Source: Flavobacteriales bacterium (GTDB lineage: Bacteria; Bacteroidota; Bacteroidia; Flavobacteriales; UBA7430). From it: a DNA stretch of 22,603 nt. The notes beneath the pieces were generated by a model that did not search any database, was not told the origin of the DNA, and was given only the letters and a program-made list of their open reading frames with translations. The stretch spans positions 13,581 to 36,183 of the forward strand of contig NYWQ01000033.1 in assembly GCA_002685115.1 (NCBI GenBank), given 5' to 3'. A program made the translations under genes and the position numbers. This document shows, in pieces, positions 17,470 through 22,603 of this stretch (the first letter of the stretch is position 1; every line of letters starts with the position of its first letter).

Positions 17470-18342
17470 TTAAATAACAGGCCAGGCATTGTGCACCACA
17501 AAACCCTGAGACTGAAGAACACCTCCTTTGTAAACAGACACGTACAAACTCCTCGGGCTTTCCAAAAATGTTGCGTCCAAGAGCTCTAAAAAAGAGTGCT
17601 TGTCCAGTGTTTCTGTTGGAGCTTCCGGAGTGCTCAACCATTGCTTTTTATGCAGCAAGGCAAACCGATTTTCCTGCTTAAAAAATTGAGAAGCCTCCTT
17701 TGCATAAATCCACCAAGATGAAAGGTGCTTTTGGTGGAGGTAAGGAGGAATTTTGTAGAGCTGATTTGGATGGTAAAAAAGAATGCCTTTTACATACAGC
17801 TTAGAAGTTACCCATGGAATGGATAAATCATTGAGGACTAATTTGCCCTCTGGACAATCGAAAATTTTACACTGATGCTCTTTGAGCTTTTTTAATTTTA
17901 AATGCAAATAATCGTTTGCGTTGGGGCCAATATAAGTCGTTTCTGCTGCTGATGTATGCGCCAAGAAAAACTTTACAGCCAGTTCCCAATGCTCGTATTC
18001 AGACGTTCTCTTGTTGTACACCACTAAATCGGCTTCGCCAATGCTTATCCCCTTTTGGGTTCGTATAGGAATAGTAGTGGCTACCCTTCGATAGTTTGCA
18101 GCATAATCCAAGCCGTAAAAAACCAAAGCCTCAAAATAATGCCCTAGCCTGTGCGTATTTCGGGCAGCTAAAAAAGCAGTAAGCGGTTTGGGGTTCTGGT
18201 CCAATTCTTTTAAATGAGCCTCTATACTAAACGCTTCTATAAAAGGAGACGTGTCTGTGGCTAAAGGATCGTCCAAAAGATTTGCGGACTGTAAAACCCA
18301 AGCCAAATCTCTAACCAATTTATGTTTAAATTTTAGTTGCAT
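17470..18342 (-). CDS. DUF1853 family protein
   Basis: The start is placed at the ATG at 18342 (MQLKFKHKLVRDLAWVLQS, 290 residues). The frame is open to an ATG at 18390, but that extension would run through the 22-bp repeat and its likely promoter. LVRDLAWVL near the start and RLGHYFEALVFYGL about 80 residues later are the family's hallmark blocks. GEADLVVYN followed by HWELAVKFFL further on resembles the acidic/lysine pattern of PD-(D/E)XK nuclease folds; that is my inference and no activity is established. The gene is convergent with the aldehyde dehydrogenase gene. In the absence of the inserted block it would be divergent from djlA with only about 72 nt between the two starts. Confidence 0.85.
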   Translation of the reverse strand: MQLKFKHKLVRDLAWVLQSANLLDDPLATDTSPFIEAFSIEAHLKELDQNPKPLTAFLAARNTHRLGHYFEALVFYGLDYAANYRRVATTIPIRTQKGISIGEADLVVYNKRTSEYEHWELAVKFFLAHTSAAETTYIGPNANDYLHLKLKKLKEHQCKIFDCPEGKLVLNDLSIPWVTSKLYVKGILFYHPNQLYKIPPYLHQKHLSSWWIYAKEASQFFKQENRFALLHKKQWLSTPEAPTETLDKHSFLELLDATFLESPRSLYVSVYKGGVLQSQGFVVHNAWPVI

Positions 18343-18354
18343 CTGGCATAAAAG

Positions 18355-18376
18355 TACAAAATGTAGGTTTTGTAAT
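18355..18376. repeat. 22-bp direct repeat, left copy (possible att-like site or divergent promoter element)
   Basis: The 22 bases are identical to 20651-20672. The first 20 are a perfect inverted repeat, TACAAAA and TTTTGTA, around the 6-nt spacer TGTAGG. This resembles the arm-spacer-arm layout of a tyrosine-recombinase crossover site. On the minus strand it also reads TACATTTTG, one base longer than a -7 box, placed 14 nt before the DUF1853 ATG. Both readings are possible. Confidence 0.75.
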
Positions 18377-18477
18377 ATGGGTTTTGGCAAAACTGATTAC
18401 TACTACGCTAAAAATTCATAAGCTACCTAAAACACAATTATTACTCCTCATTTTTAACTAAATAAAACATATACATA

Positions 18478-18508
18478 TTGTGATTGCTGTATTTGTTAGC
18501 TACATTTG
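18478..18508 (+). promoter_or_regulatory. Promoter of the bacteriocin-like peptide cassette
   Basis: TTG (18478-18480), 20 nt, then TACATTTG (18501-18508) is a full Bacteroidota-type -33/-7 pair with normal spacing, the best match in the window. Transcription would start near 18513, leaving a leader of about 200 nt before the peptide ATG at 18714. That leader contains the 62-bp repeat and two hairpins. Confidence 0.65.
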
Positions 18509-18524
18509 TTTTAATGTTAGCAGG

Positions 18525-18586
18525 AAACCGAAAATGCAGCAGACAAATTTTAAATAAGCATAGGCACAATATTAACTAATTAAAAT
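18525..18586 (+). repeat. 62-bp perfect direct repeat, copy 1 (peptide gene leader)
   Basis: The sequence from AAACCGAAAATGCAGCAG to ACTAATTAAAAT is identical over 62 bases to 19623-19684, and flanking bases differ on both sides. It lies just after the cassette promoter, in the untranslated leader. It has no clear fold of its own and no long open frame. Confidence 0.95.
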
Positions 18587-18596
18587 AAAGAAATTC

Positions 18597-18640
18597 AACC
18601 TGAGTCACGAATCGGGTTAGATAGTGTTTTTGACCACTAT
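18597..18640 (+). promoter_or_regulatory. Two consecutive hairpins in the peptide gene leader
   Basis: Hairpin 1: AACCTGA (18597-18603) pairs with TCGGGTT (18612-18618, one G-T pair), 8-nt loop. Hairpin 2: ATAGTG (18621-18626) pairs perfectly with CACTAT (18635-18640), 8-nt loop TTTTTGAC. They lie about 75 nt before the peptide start. No T-run follows, so they are not a simple terminator. They may control mRNA stability or translation. The rest of the 371-nt gap between the DUF1853 start and the peptide gene shows nothing else. Confidence 0.5.
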
Positions 18641-18713
18641 AGGAAGCTGAAAATAAGGTGTTCAAAGGAAAAAATGTAACGATAGATTAGGCATATTAAT
18701 AAACAATGAAATT

Positions 18714-18929
18714 ATGAAAAAGTTATCTATAACTCAAATGGAAGATGTTTCAGGTGGTAGAATAAGCGCTCAATGTGGTGTGAATTTAGGTGGAGCCTTT
18801 ATTTTTGGAACCGCAGCTGTTATTGGTGGTATGACAGGTGGGCTTGGATGGTTAGCCTTTGGAATGGCTGCTAACTATTTTGGTTGGGGAATGGCTGCAT
18901 GGAGTTGTAGCGGTGGAAAAGGTGAATAA
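18714..18929 (+). CDS. Double-glycine-leader bacteriocin-like peptide precursor
   Basis: The product has 71 residues. Residues 1-15, MKKLSITQMEDVSGG, fit the double-glycine leader cut by C39 peptidase-ABC exporters: Leu at -12, Met at -7, Val at -4 and Gly-Gly at -2/-1. Cleavage would give a 56-residue mature peptide. It is very rich in Gly and Ala and hydrophobic (LGGAFIFGTAAVIGGMTGG then LGWLAFGMAANYFGWGMAA), with GxxxG-like helix-packing patterns as in class II bacteriocins. Cys21 and Cys65 at its two ends could form a disulfide. The precise peptide family is not recognised. Antimicrobial activity is inference; a signalling or natural-product precursor is possible. Three small membrane proteins follow, candidates for immunity. 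No exporter gene is in the window. Confidence 0.75.
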   Translation: MKKLSITQMEDVSGGRISAQCGVNLGGAFIFGTAAVIGGMTGGLGWLAFGMAANYFGWGMAAWSCSGGKGE

Positions 18930-18964
18930 TATTAAAGGAAACCTATTTAATACAAAATATTTAA

Positions 18965-18980
18965 AAATTAGTACTAATTT
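18965..18980. promoter_or_regulatory. 16-nt perfect palindrome between peptide gene and next ORF
   Basis: AAATTAGTACTAATTT is perfectly self-complementary. It lies in the 63-nt gap after the peptide gene, 12 nt before the ATG of the membrane protein gene. It could be an operator for a dimeric regulator. In such AT-rich DNA chance occurrence cannot be excluded. Confidence 0.35.
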
Positions 18981-18992
18981 AACAAAACATAC

Positions 18993-19592
18993 ATGGGCAA
19001 TTTAGTAAGATTAGTCCTTATCATATGTAATAGCTTGATTTTTTATTCTGTAAATATAGAAGAGAAAACAGACAATTTAATAGCCTGTTTATTACTATTT
19101 AACGCCTTATGCTTTGTATGTATTTATTTCTTTGATTTTATATCATTGTCTAAAAAAAAGCTGAATAAATTTTTACTATTGGAGAGAACAATAAAAGAGT
19201 TTCCTTTTCGAGATAAGATGTATGCTGAAATAAAATTTTCTTTGATTAAAAATAAAGTTAATTGGTTTGTTTTATCATTTCCATTAGTTTTTGTGTTTTT
19301 TGTAGAAAATCATGATTTTGAGATAGTAGATATAATTTTTGCCGCTGTAATTTTTTTGAATTTAGTAATGAACATTGGAATTCTTAGTATCCTTATAAGA
19401 AATTACTACAAAAGATTTTACATCTTATACCTCATTTTAATAGGATTAATATTTCAGATGGAAAATTTATTATTTTCATTTAATAAGACAAATTTATTTT
19501 GGTTTTCAGTGTCATTAATTATTGTTACGTACTTCAGTATTATAATTTTATCGATTAGAGTAAACAAGTCGGTAAAAAAAATAACGGTTTGA
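18993..19592 (+). CDS. Multi-pass membrane protein of unknown family (possible immunity or accessory protein)
   Basis: This 199-residue protein is very rich in Phe, Ile and Leu, with about six predicted membrane segments by eye (near residues 3-20, 29-51, 90-106, 113-134, 141-156 and 166-188). A Lys-rich cytoplasmic-type stretch (SLSKKKLNKF) lies between the second and third. I recognise no family. Its base composition is far more AT-rich than the flanking housekeeping genes: by hand count 9 G/C of 60 in 19441-19500, against 31 of 60 in 16261-16320. It starts 63 nt after the peptide gene on the same strand, so co-transcription and a role in immunity or export of the peptide is a fair guess, with no direct proof. 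Its stop overlaps a weak inverted repeat (GTTTGA 19587-19592 with TCAAAC 19607-19612). Confidence 0.7.
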   Translation: MGNLVRLVLIICNSLIFYSVNIEEKTDNLIACLLLFNALCFVCIYFFDFISLSKKKLNKFLLLERTIKEFPFRDKMYAEIKFSLIKNKVNWFVLSFPLVFVFFVENHDFEIVDIIFAAVIFLNLVMNIGILSILIRNYYKRFYILYLILIGLIFQMENLLFSFNKTNLFWFSVSLIIVTYFSIIILSIRVNKSVKKITV

Positions 19593-19622
19593 GTTTATTT
19601 AAATAGTCAAACTAGATAAAAT

Positions 19623-19684
19623 AAACCGAAAATGCAGCAGACAAATTTTAAATAAGCATAGGCACAATATTAACTAATTAAAAT
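19623..19684 (+). repeat. 62-bp perfect direct repeat, copy 2 (leader of the 90-residue membrane protein gene)
   Basis: Identical to 18525-18586 and 1098 bp downstream of it. Its last two bases are the first two of the ATG at 19683, so here the repeat is the entire immediate 5' leader of the next gene. Apart from the repeat, no promoter match is seen just upstream. Confidence 0.95.
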
Positions 19685-19955
19685 GATGAATTACATTATT
19701 ATAATACTGGTATTTTTAATCAACTATCTAATTTGGAAATATCTACTAAACAGTGTTATTCAAAGAATAATTGAGTATAAGCTACTATTTAGAAATCTTA
19801 TTATTATTACTATATCCTTGTTATTACCTTATACTTTATCTTTGATTATAGTTGTTGACTTCTTTAAATTTTCCATATCAATATATGGAACACCTATAAT
19901 TTTGTGTATTTCAATATTATCAATAATAATGTTTAAAAATTTAAAAAATGAATAA
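19683..19955 (+). CDS. Small membrane protein, three membrane segments, unknown family
   Basis: The product is 90 residues and almost entirely hydrophobic. Three membrane segments are visible, near residues 4-20, 37-59 and 68-85, with few charged residues (RIIEYKLLFR between the first two, KNLKNE at the C-terminus). An immediately following ATG at 19686 could also be used. Its start codon lies at the very end of the second 62-bp repeat. The stop overlaps the next start codon by 8 nt, implying coupled translation. No family is recognised; its size and hydrophobicity are like bacteriocin immunity proteins, an inference from context only. Composition is AT-rich like the rest of the block. Confidence 0.6.
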   Translation: MMNYIIIILVFLINYLIWKYLLNSVIQRIIEYKLLFRNLIIITISLLLPYTLSLIIVVDFFKFSISIYGTPIILCISILSIIMFKNLKNE

Positions 19956-20472
19956 ATATAAGGAGATTTTTGATTCAATATTTAGGGGAGGAATAATAGG
20001 AGGATTTGCAACTTTTATTTTAAATCTTATAACAATTTCATATTGGCAAAGAGATGGTTTTGATTTTTTAGAAATTGCTTTTATGACTATAATGGCTGGT
20101 TTGTTTTTATTTATCTCAACTTTGTCGTCAAATATATACTTTTTGAATAATGGGATTAGAAACGCTCTGAAAGCGGATTCATCCGTGATTAAAAGAACTT
20201 ACCAAGTACTATTGTCTTTAATCATTGCAATGCTTGTATTTCTAATGTTGGATGCAATATTTTTCATTACTGATGATTCAATAGCTCAAGATTATGCCTA
20301 TATGCTTAAAGAAATGACTGAAAATAATGGAGATACACTTCCTGGTTTTGATGATTATGCCAGTTTACCTTTCGGTATACAAAATGCAATATTGACTTTT
20401 ATCATAGGGTTACTTGGTTCATTAATTTCTTTAGCTTTTGTGAAAAAGGATGGACAACTCTTAAAAAAATAA
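19948..20472 (+). CDS. Four-pass membrane protein, possibly DUF4199-like
   Basis: This 174-residue protein has about four membrane segments (near residues 12-30, 42-62, 84-108 and 147-166). A loop of roughly 40 residues between the third and fourth is rich in acidic residues (TDDSIAQDYAYM, GDTLPGFDDYASLP). The order of two helices, a pause, a third helix, an acidic loop and a final helix ending in SLAFVKKDG is reminiscent of DUF4199 proteins common in Bacteroidota, but I cannot confirm this. It overlaps the 90-residue gene by 8 nt and is the last gene of the AT-rich block. No convincing terminator is seen in the 178 nt after it, which hold only a short TTAAAG/CTTTAA inverted repeat (20610-20624) and the right 22-bp repeat. 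Confidence 0.65.
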   Translation: MNKYKEIFDSIFRGGIIGGFATFILNLITISYWQRDGFDFLEIAFMTIMAGLFLFISTLSSNIYFLNNGIRNALKADSSVIKRTYQVLLSLIIAMLVFLMLDAIFFITDDSIAQDYAYMLKEMTENNGDTLPGFDDYASLPFGIQNAILTFIIGLLGSLISLAFVKKDGQLLKK

Positions 20473-20650
20473 AACCTTTTGACTTAACAAGAAACTTTTT
20501 TAACCAAATAGAAAGCAATCCATTTACGAACAAACACCTATTAAATTCGAGAGAATTACAATTTATTACTGAATAATAGGGTAAAATGTACATTCGTTTT
20601 AGCCTAGTATTAAAGGTACTTTAAGATCTAACAGGGATTACAAACTTTTA

Positions 20651-20672
20651 TACAAAATGTAGGTTTTGTAAT
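20651..20672. repeat. 22-bp direct repeat, right copy
   Basis: Identical to 18355-18376, 2296 bp away and in the same orientation, including the TACAAAA / TTTTGTA inverted arms. It lies 38 nt before the djlA ATG. On the plus strand it contains TAGGTTTTG, close to a -7 box, so it may also drive djlA. Confidence 0.75.
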
Positions 20673-20710
20673 TGCGTTTATATTTAGCATCTTCACGTAA
20701 AATTAAAGCA

Positions 20711-21439
20711 ATGAAGTTAAAATGGATTACAGGAGGCTTAGGCTGGATGTTTGGGGGCCCAATGGGGGCTTTATTAGGTTACTCTTTAGGCTCTTTATTT
20801 AGTAAAGCAGACGAGCAAGAAAAGTTTCAAACCCATTACAAAAACATGAGCCAGCCGGCAGCTAATTTTGAAATTAGTTTGCTGGTTTTAGCTGCTTATG
20901 TAATTAAAGCAGACGGAAAGGTTGACCAACGTGAGTTGGATTACGTAAGAGCGCAATTCAAACAAATGTTTGGAGAAAAGAGGGCGGAAGAAAGTTTTAA
21001 GGTATTCAAACACATCATCAACGGAAATCAGGTTTCGCTGCGTCAAATTTGTTTGCAAATTGACAAGCAACTGCCCCATGCACAGCGTTTGCAACTGATT
21101 CACTTCTTGTACGGAATTTCTATGGCAGATGGCCATTTAGACGCGACAGAGGTAACTATGATCGAGAAAATTGGAGGCTACATGTACATCAATGTACACG
21201 ACCTTTCTTCCATAAAAGCGATGTTCTACAAAGAACCCGAGCAGTATTATAAAATATTGGAATTGGAATCGACTTGTTCGGATACAGAATTGAAAAAAGC
21301 CTTCCGTAAAATGGCAATGAAGCACCACCCAGATAAATTGAGCGACCTAAGTGAGGCCCAACAAAAGATGGGGAAAGAAAAGTTCTTGAAAGTTCAAGAA
21401 GCTTACGAAAACATTAAAAAGGAACGTGGTTTAAACTAA
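20711..21439 (+). CDS. djlA: DjlA-type co-chaperone (TerB-like plus J domain)
   Basis: The start is set at the ATG at 20711 (MKLKWITGGLGWMFGGPMGA), giving 242 residues. A longer frame from TTG 20672 would begin inside the 22-bp repeat and is less likely. The N-terminus is a Gly-rich membrane segment as in DjlA. Residues about 45-165 are a TerB-like helical domain (VIKADGKVDQREL and GISMADGHLDATE are its paired acidic motifs). The C-terminal J domain (about 178-242) has HHPDKL with the HPD motif that stimulates DnaK ATPase. Domain order and length match the DjlA family. It is probably an inner-membrane-anchored DnaK partner. DUF1853 would be its divergent neighbour without the inserted block. 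Confidence 0.92.
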   Translation: MKLKWITGGLGWMFGGPMGALLGYSLGSLFSKADEQEKFQTHYKNMSQPAANFEISLLVLAAYVIKADGKVDQRELDYVRAQFKQMFGEKRAEESFKVFKHIINGNQVSLRQICLQIDKQLPHAQRLQLIHFLYGISMADGHLDATEVTMIEKIGGYMYINVHDLSSIKAMFYKEPEQYYKILELESTCSDTELKKAFRKMAMKHHPDKLSDLSEAQQKMGKEKFLKVQEAYENIKKERGLN

Positions 21440-21543
21440 TTCAATAAAGGAAGGCCTAAAAAATTTACAGTATTCCATTAGCAACCAGCTTCACACACAA
21501 GACACCTAAGCCACAATACTAATTTTAATAGTCGCATACGGTA

Positions 21544-21587
21544 GGTTTGATCAACTAAACCGCCATTTGGGTAACACAGGCGGGTTT
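21544..21587 (+). other. Two overlapping, mutually exclusive hairpins after djlA
   Basis: GGTTTG (21544-21549) can pair with TAAACC (21556-21561, one G-T pair). The overlapping AAACCGCC (21557-21564) can instead pair with GGCGG-G-TTT (21579-21587, one bulged G). There is no T-run. It could be a weak terminator region between djlA and the convergent remnant, or chance. The rest of 21440-21604 shows nothing recognisable. Confidence 0.3.
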
Positions 21588-21604
21588 GAAACAATTTTAT
21601 TAAA

Positions 21605-21838
21605 TTAGGTCGTTTTTTTATCCATGGGACCTCTTAAATGAATAACCAAACCATCCAAAAAATTGCGCAGTAATTGATCGCCACATTCCTTGTACTTTGG
21701 GTGGTTTTCATTTCTAAAGAAAGCGCCTAATTCTGATTTGCTTATTCTAAAATCTGCCAATTTACAAATGGCAACTATATCCTCGTCTCGCAATTTATGA
21801 GCTACTCGAAGTTTTTAAAAAATATCGTTGTTTGTGAG
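21605..21838 (-). pseudogene. DUF1456 (YehS-like) gene remnant, second repeat only, with in-frame stop
   Basis: Minus-strand reading gives LTNNDIF, a TAA stop at 21815-21817, then KLRVAHKLRDEDIVAICKLA and on to CGDQLLRNFLDGLVIHLRGP. This matches the second of the two tandem repeats of DUF1456/YehS proteins, including the TNN start of that repeat. Intact family members are about 150 residues with two repeats. Here the first repeat is not found upstream, and where the family has Lys-Lys after IF the codon is TAA. A TTG at 21793 could still start a 62-residue fragment, but that would lack the repeat's first helix. It is most simply a decayed gene. Confidence 0.75.
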
Positions 21839-21973
21839 TCCTATACTTATATAAAAATAAAGTGTTTCGTGTTATTGTTTTATGGCATCAAAACCTTGTT
21901 CTGCGCGCCATAGGTTATGGAAAAGCGTAAGATGGCCTTGAGGGCAGAAGATAGGCAAACAGAAGGTGCAGAA

Positions 21974-22007
21974 AAAAAAGACCCGATTAACTAATCGAGT
22001 CTTTTTT
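21974..22007. terminator. Bidirectional intrinsic terminator after glutaryl-CoA dehydrogenase
   Basis: AAAAAAGAC-C-CGATT (21974-21988) pairs with AATCG-A-GTCTTTTTT (21993-22007) around AACT, with one C/A mismatch. A/T runs on both sides make it usable from either strand. It lies 18 nt past the stop of the minus-strand gene. Between it and the DUF1456 remnant (21839-21973) no gene or motif is seen. Confidence 0.8.
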
Positions 22008-22024
22008 ATAAAGAATCTTCTAAC

Positions 22025-22603
22025 TTATTTAAAAGCGTTTAAGCCTGTAATATCTAAACCGGTAATGAGTAAATGTATATCGTGTGTTCCTTCGTAAGTC
22101 ACAACAGATTCCAAATTCATCATATGACGCATAATTGGGTACTCCCCTGTAATTCCCATACCACCTAACATTTGTCGAGCATCTCTACAAATTGTTAAAG
22201 CCATGTCTACATTGTTACGCTTGGCCATAGAAATTTGTGCCGAAGTAGCTCGTCCTTCATTTTTAAGCTGACCTAAGCGAAGTGTAAGCGTTTGTGCCTT
22301 GGTGATTTCCGTAATCATTTCGGCTAATTTCTTTTGTTGCAATTGAAAACCTCCAATCGGTTTGCCAAATTGAACACGCTCTTTGGCGTATCGTAAAGCG
22401 GTATCATAACAATCCATAGCCGCTCCGATTGCGCCCCATGCAATTCCGTATCGTGCAGAATCTAAACAGCCTAAAGGCGCTCCTAAACCACTTTTGTTAG
22501 GTAATAAATTTTCTTTAGGAACCTTTACATTGTCAAAAACCAACTCACCTGTTGCCGAAGCACGTAGCGACCATTTTCCATGTGTTTCAGGAGTGGTAAA
22601 ACC
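22025..22603 (-). CDS. gcdH: Glutaryl-CoA dehydrogenase, C-terminal part
   Basis: The minus-strand frame enters from the window end, giving 192 residues to the stop. It begins GFTTPETHGKWSLRASATGE, close to the family's GK-SLRASATG block. ARYGIAWGAIGAA, ERVQFGKPIGGFQLQQKKLA, GGMGITGEYPIMRHMMNLE and TYEGTHDIH follow, all typical of the acyl-CoA dehydrogenase fold and of this member in particular. The Glu in TYEGTHDIH is the catalytic base. The FAD enzyme oxidises and decarboxylates glutaryl-CoA to crotonyl-CoA, the common end of lysine and tryptophan catabolism. The N-terminal half, with the substrate-binding Arg, is outside the window. Confidence 0.95.
   Translation of the reverse strand, partial: GFTTPETHGKWSLRASATGELVFDNVKVPKENLLPNKSGLGAPLGCLDSARYGIAWGAIGAAMDCYDTALRYAKERVQFGKPIGGFQLQQKKLAEMITEITKAQTLTLRLGQLKNEGRATSAQISMAKRNNVDMALTICRDARQMLGGMGITGEYPIMRHMMNLESVVTYEGTHDIHLLITGLDITGLNAFK

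Noticed and set aside
19587..19612. Terminator after the 199-residue membrane protein gene (GTTTGA/TCAAAC)
   Set aside because: Only six pairs, a 14-nt AT-rich loop and no T-run; it overlaps the stop codon and is weak.
18525..19684. Possible CRISPR or integron array from the repeated 62-bp unit
   Set aside because: Only two copies, more than 1 kb apart with genes between them, no regular spacers, no Cas or integrase gene, and no attC-like fold in the repeat.
18377..20650. Insertion sequence or prophage origin for the AT-rich block
   Set aside because: No transposase, integrase, phage structural or replication gene is present and no terminal inverted repeats are seen; only direct repeats flank it.
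18834..20755. Shared TGGLGW wording in the bacteriocin-like peptide (MTGGLGWLAFG) and the DjlA N-terminus (ITGGLGWMFGG)
   Set aside because: Both are Gly-rich membrane-type helices, the DNA is not similar beyond this short stretch, and the domain contexts differ. Convergence is the simpler reading.

Overview
The window is a chromosomal segment of a marine-type member of the Bacteroidota, most likely class Flavobacteriia. Four things point there: a large secreted protein with a type IX secretion (Por) C-terminal tail, promoter -7 boxes of the Bacteroidota form TAnnTTTG, few Shine-Dalgarno sites, and protein sequences such as the DGSC linker and the PEWNFNGIG repeats common in marine Flavobacteriia.

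Layout. (1) 1-895, minus: two kynurenine-pathway genes, 3-hydroxyanthranilate 3,4-dioxygenase followed by the start of an ACMSD-type amidohydrolase cut by the window edge. (2) 896-1235: a divergent intergenic region with a branched palindromic element. (3) 1236-2981: aspS with a clear terminator. (4) 3085-7482: a 1465-residue secreted Asp-box/PKD/adhesin protein. It converges on a minus-strand outer-membrane barrel gene (7506-8327). (5) 8508-13263: a tight haem operon hemA-hemC-hemD-hemE-hemF. (6) 13343-15827: dxr-rseP, followed by an ALDH7-type aldehyde dehydrogenase (15872-17413) and a shared bidirectional terminator. (7) 17470-18342, minus: a DUF1853 protein. (8) 18355-20672: an AT-rich accessory block. 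(9) 20711-21439: djlA co-chaperone. (10) 21605-21838: a broken DUF1456 (YehS-like) remnant. (11) 22025-22603, minus: the C-terminal part of glutaryl-CoA dehydrogenase.

The unusual part is 18355-20672. It carries a 71-residue double-glycine-leader, bacteriocin-like peptide precursor and three small multi-pass membrane proteins with no clear family. It has a good promoter and a long structured 5' leader. It is bracketed by a 22-bp perfect direct repeat, and each copy is a 7-bp inverted repeat around 6 bp. This looks like a cassette inserted into a formerly short DUF1853/djlA divergent intergenic region. Inside it, a 62-bp perfect direct repeat occurs in the leader of the peptide gene and again directly upstream of the third gene. 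Recombination between those copies would remove the peptide and its neighbour and place the downstream membrane genes under the peptide promoter. No integrase, transposase, ABC exporter or C39 peptidase gene is present, so export and mobility would need functions encoded elsewhere.

The housekeeping genes fit together modestly. Both ends of the window contain steps that can lead towards glutaryl-CoA: tryptophan breakdown on the left and glutaryl-CoA dehydrogenase on the right, with a putative aminoadipate-semialdehyde dehydrogenase between them. The haem operon takes glutamyl-tRNA through most steps to protoporphyrinogen IX, without hemL and hemB.
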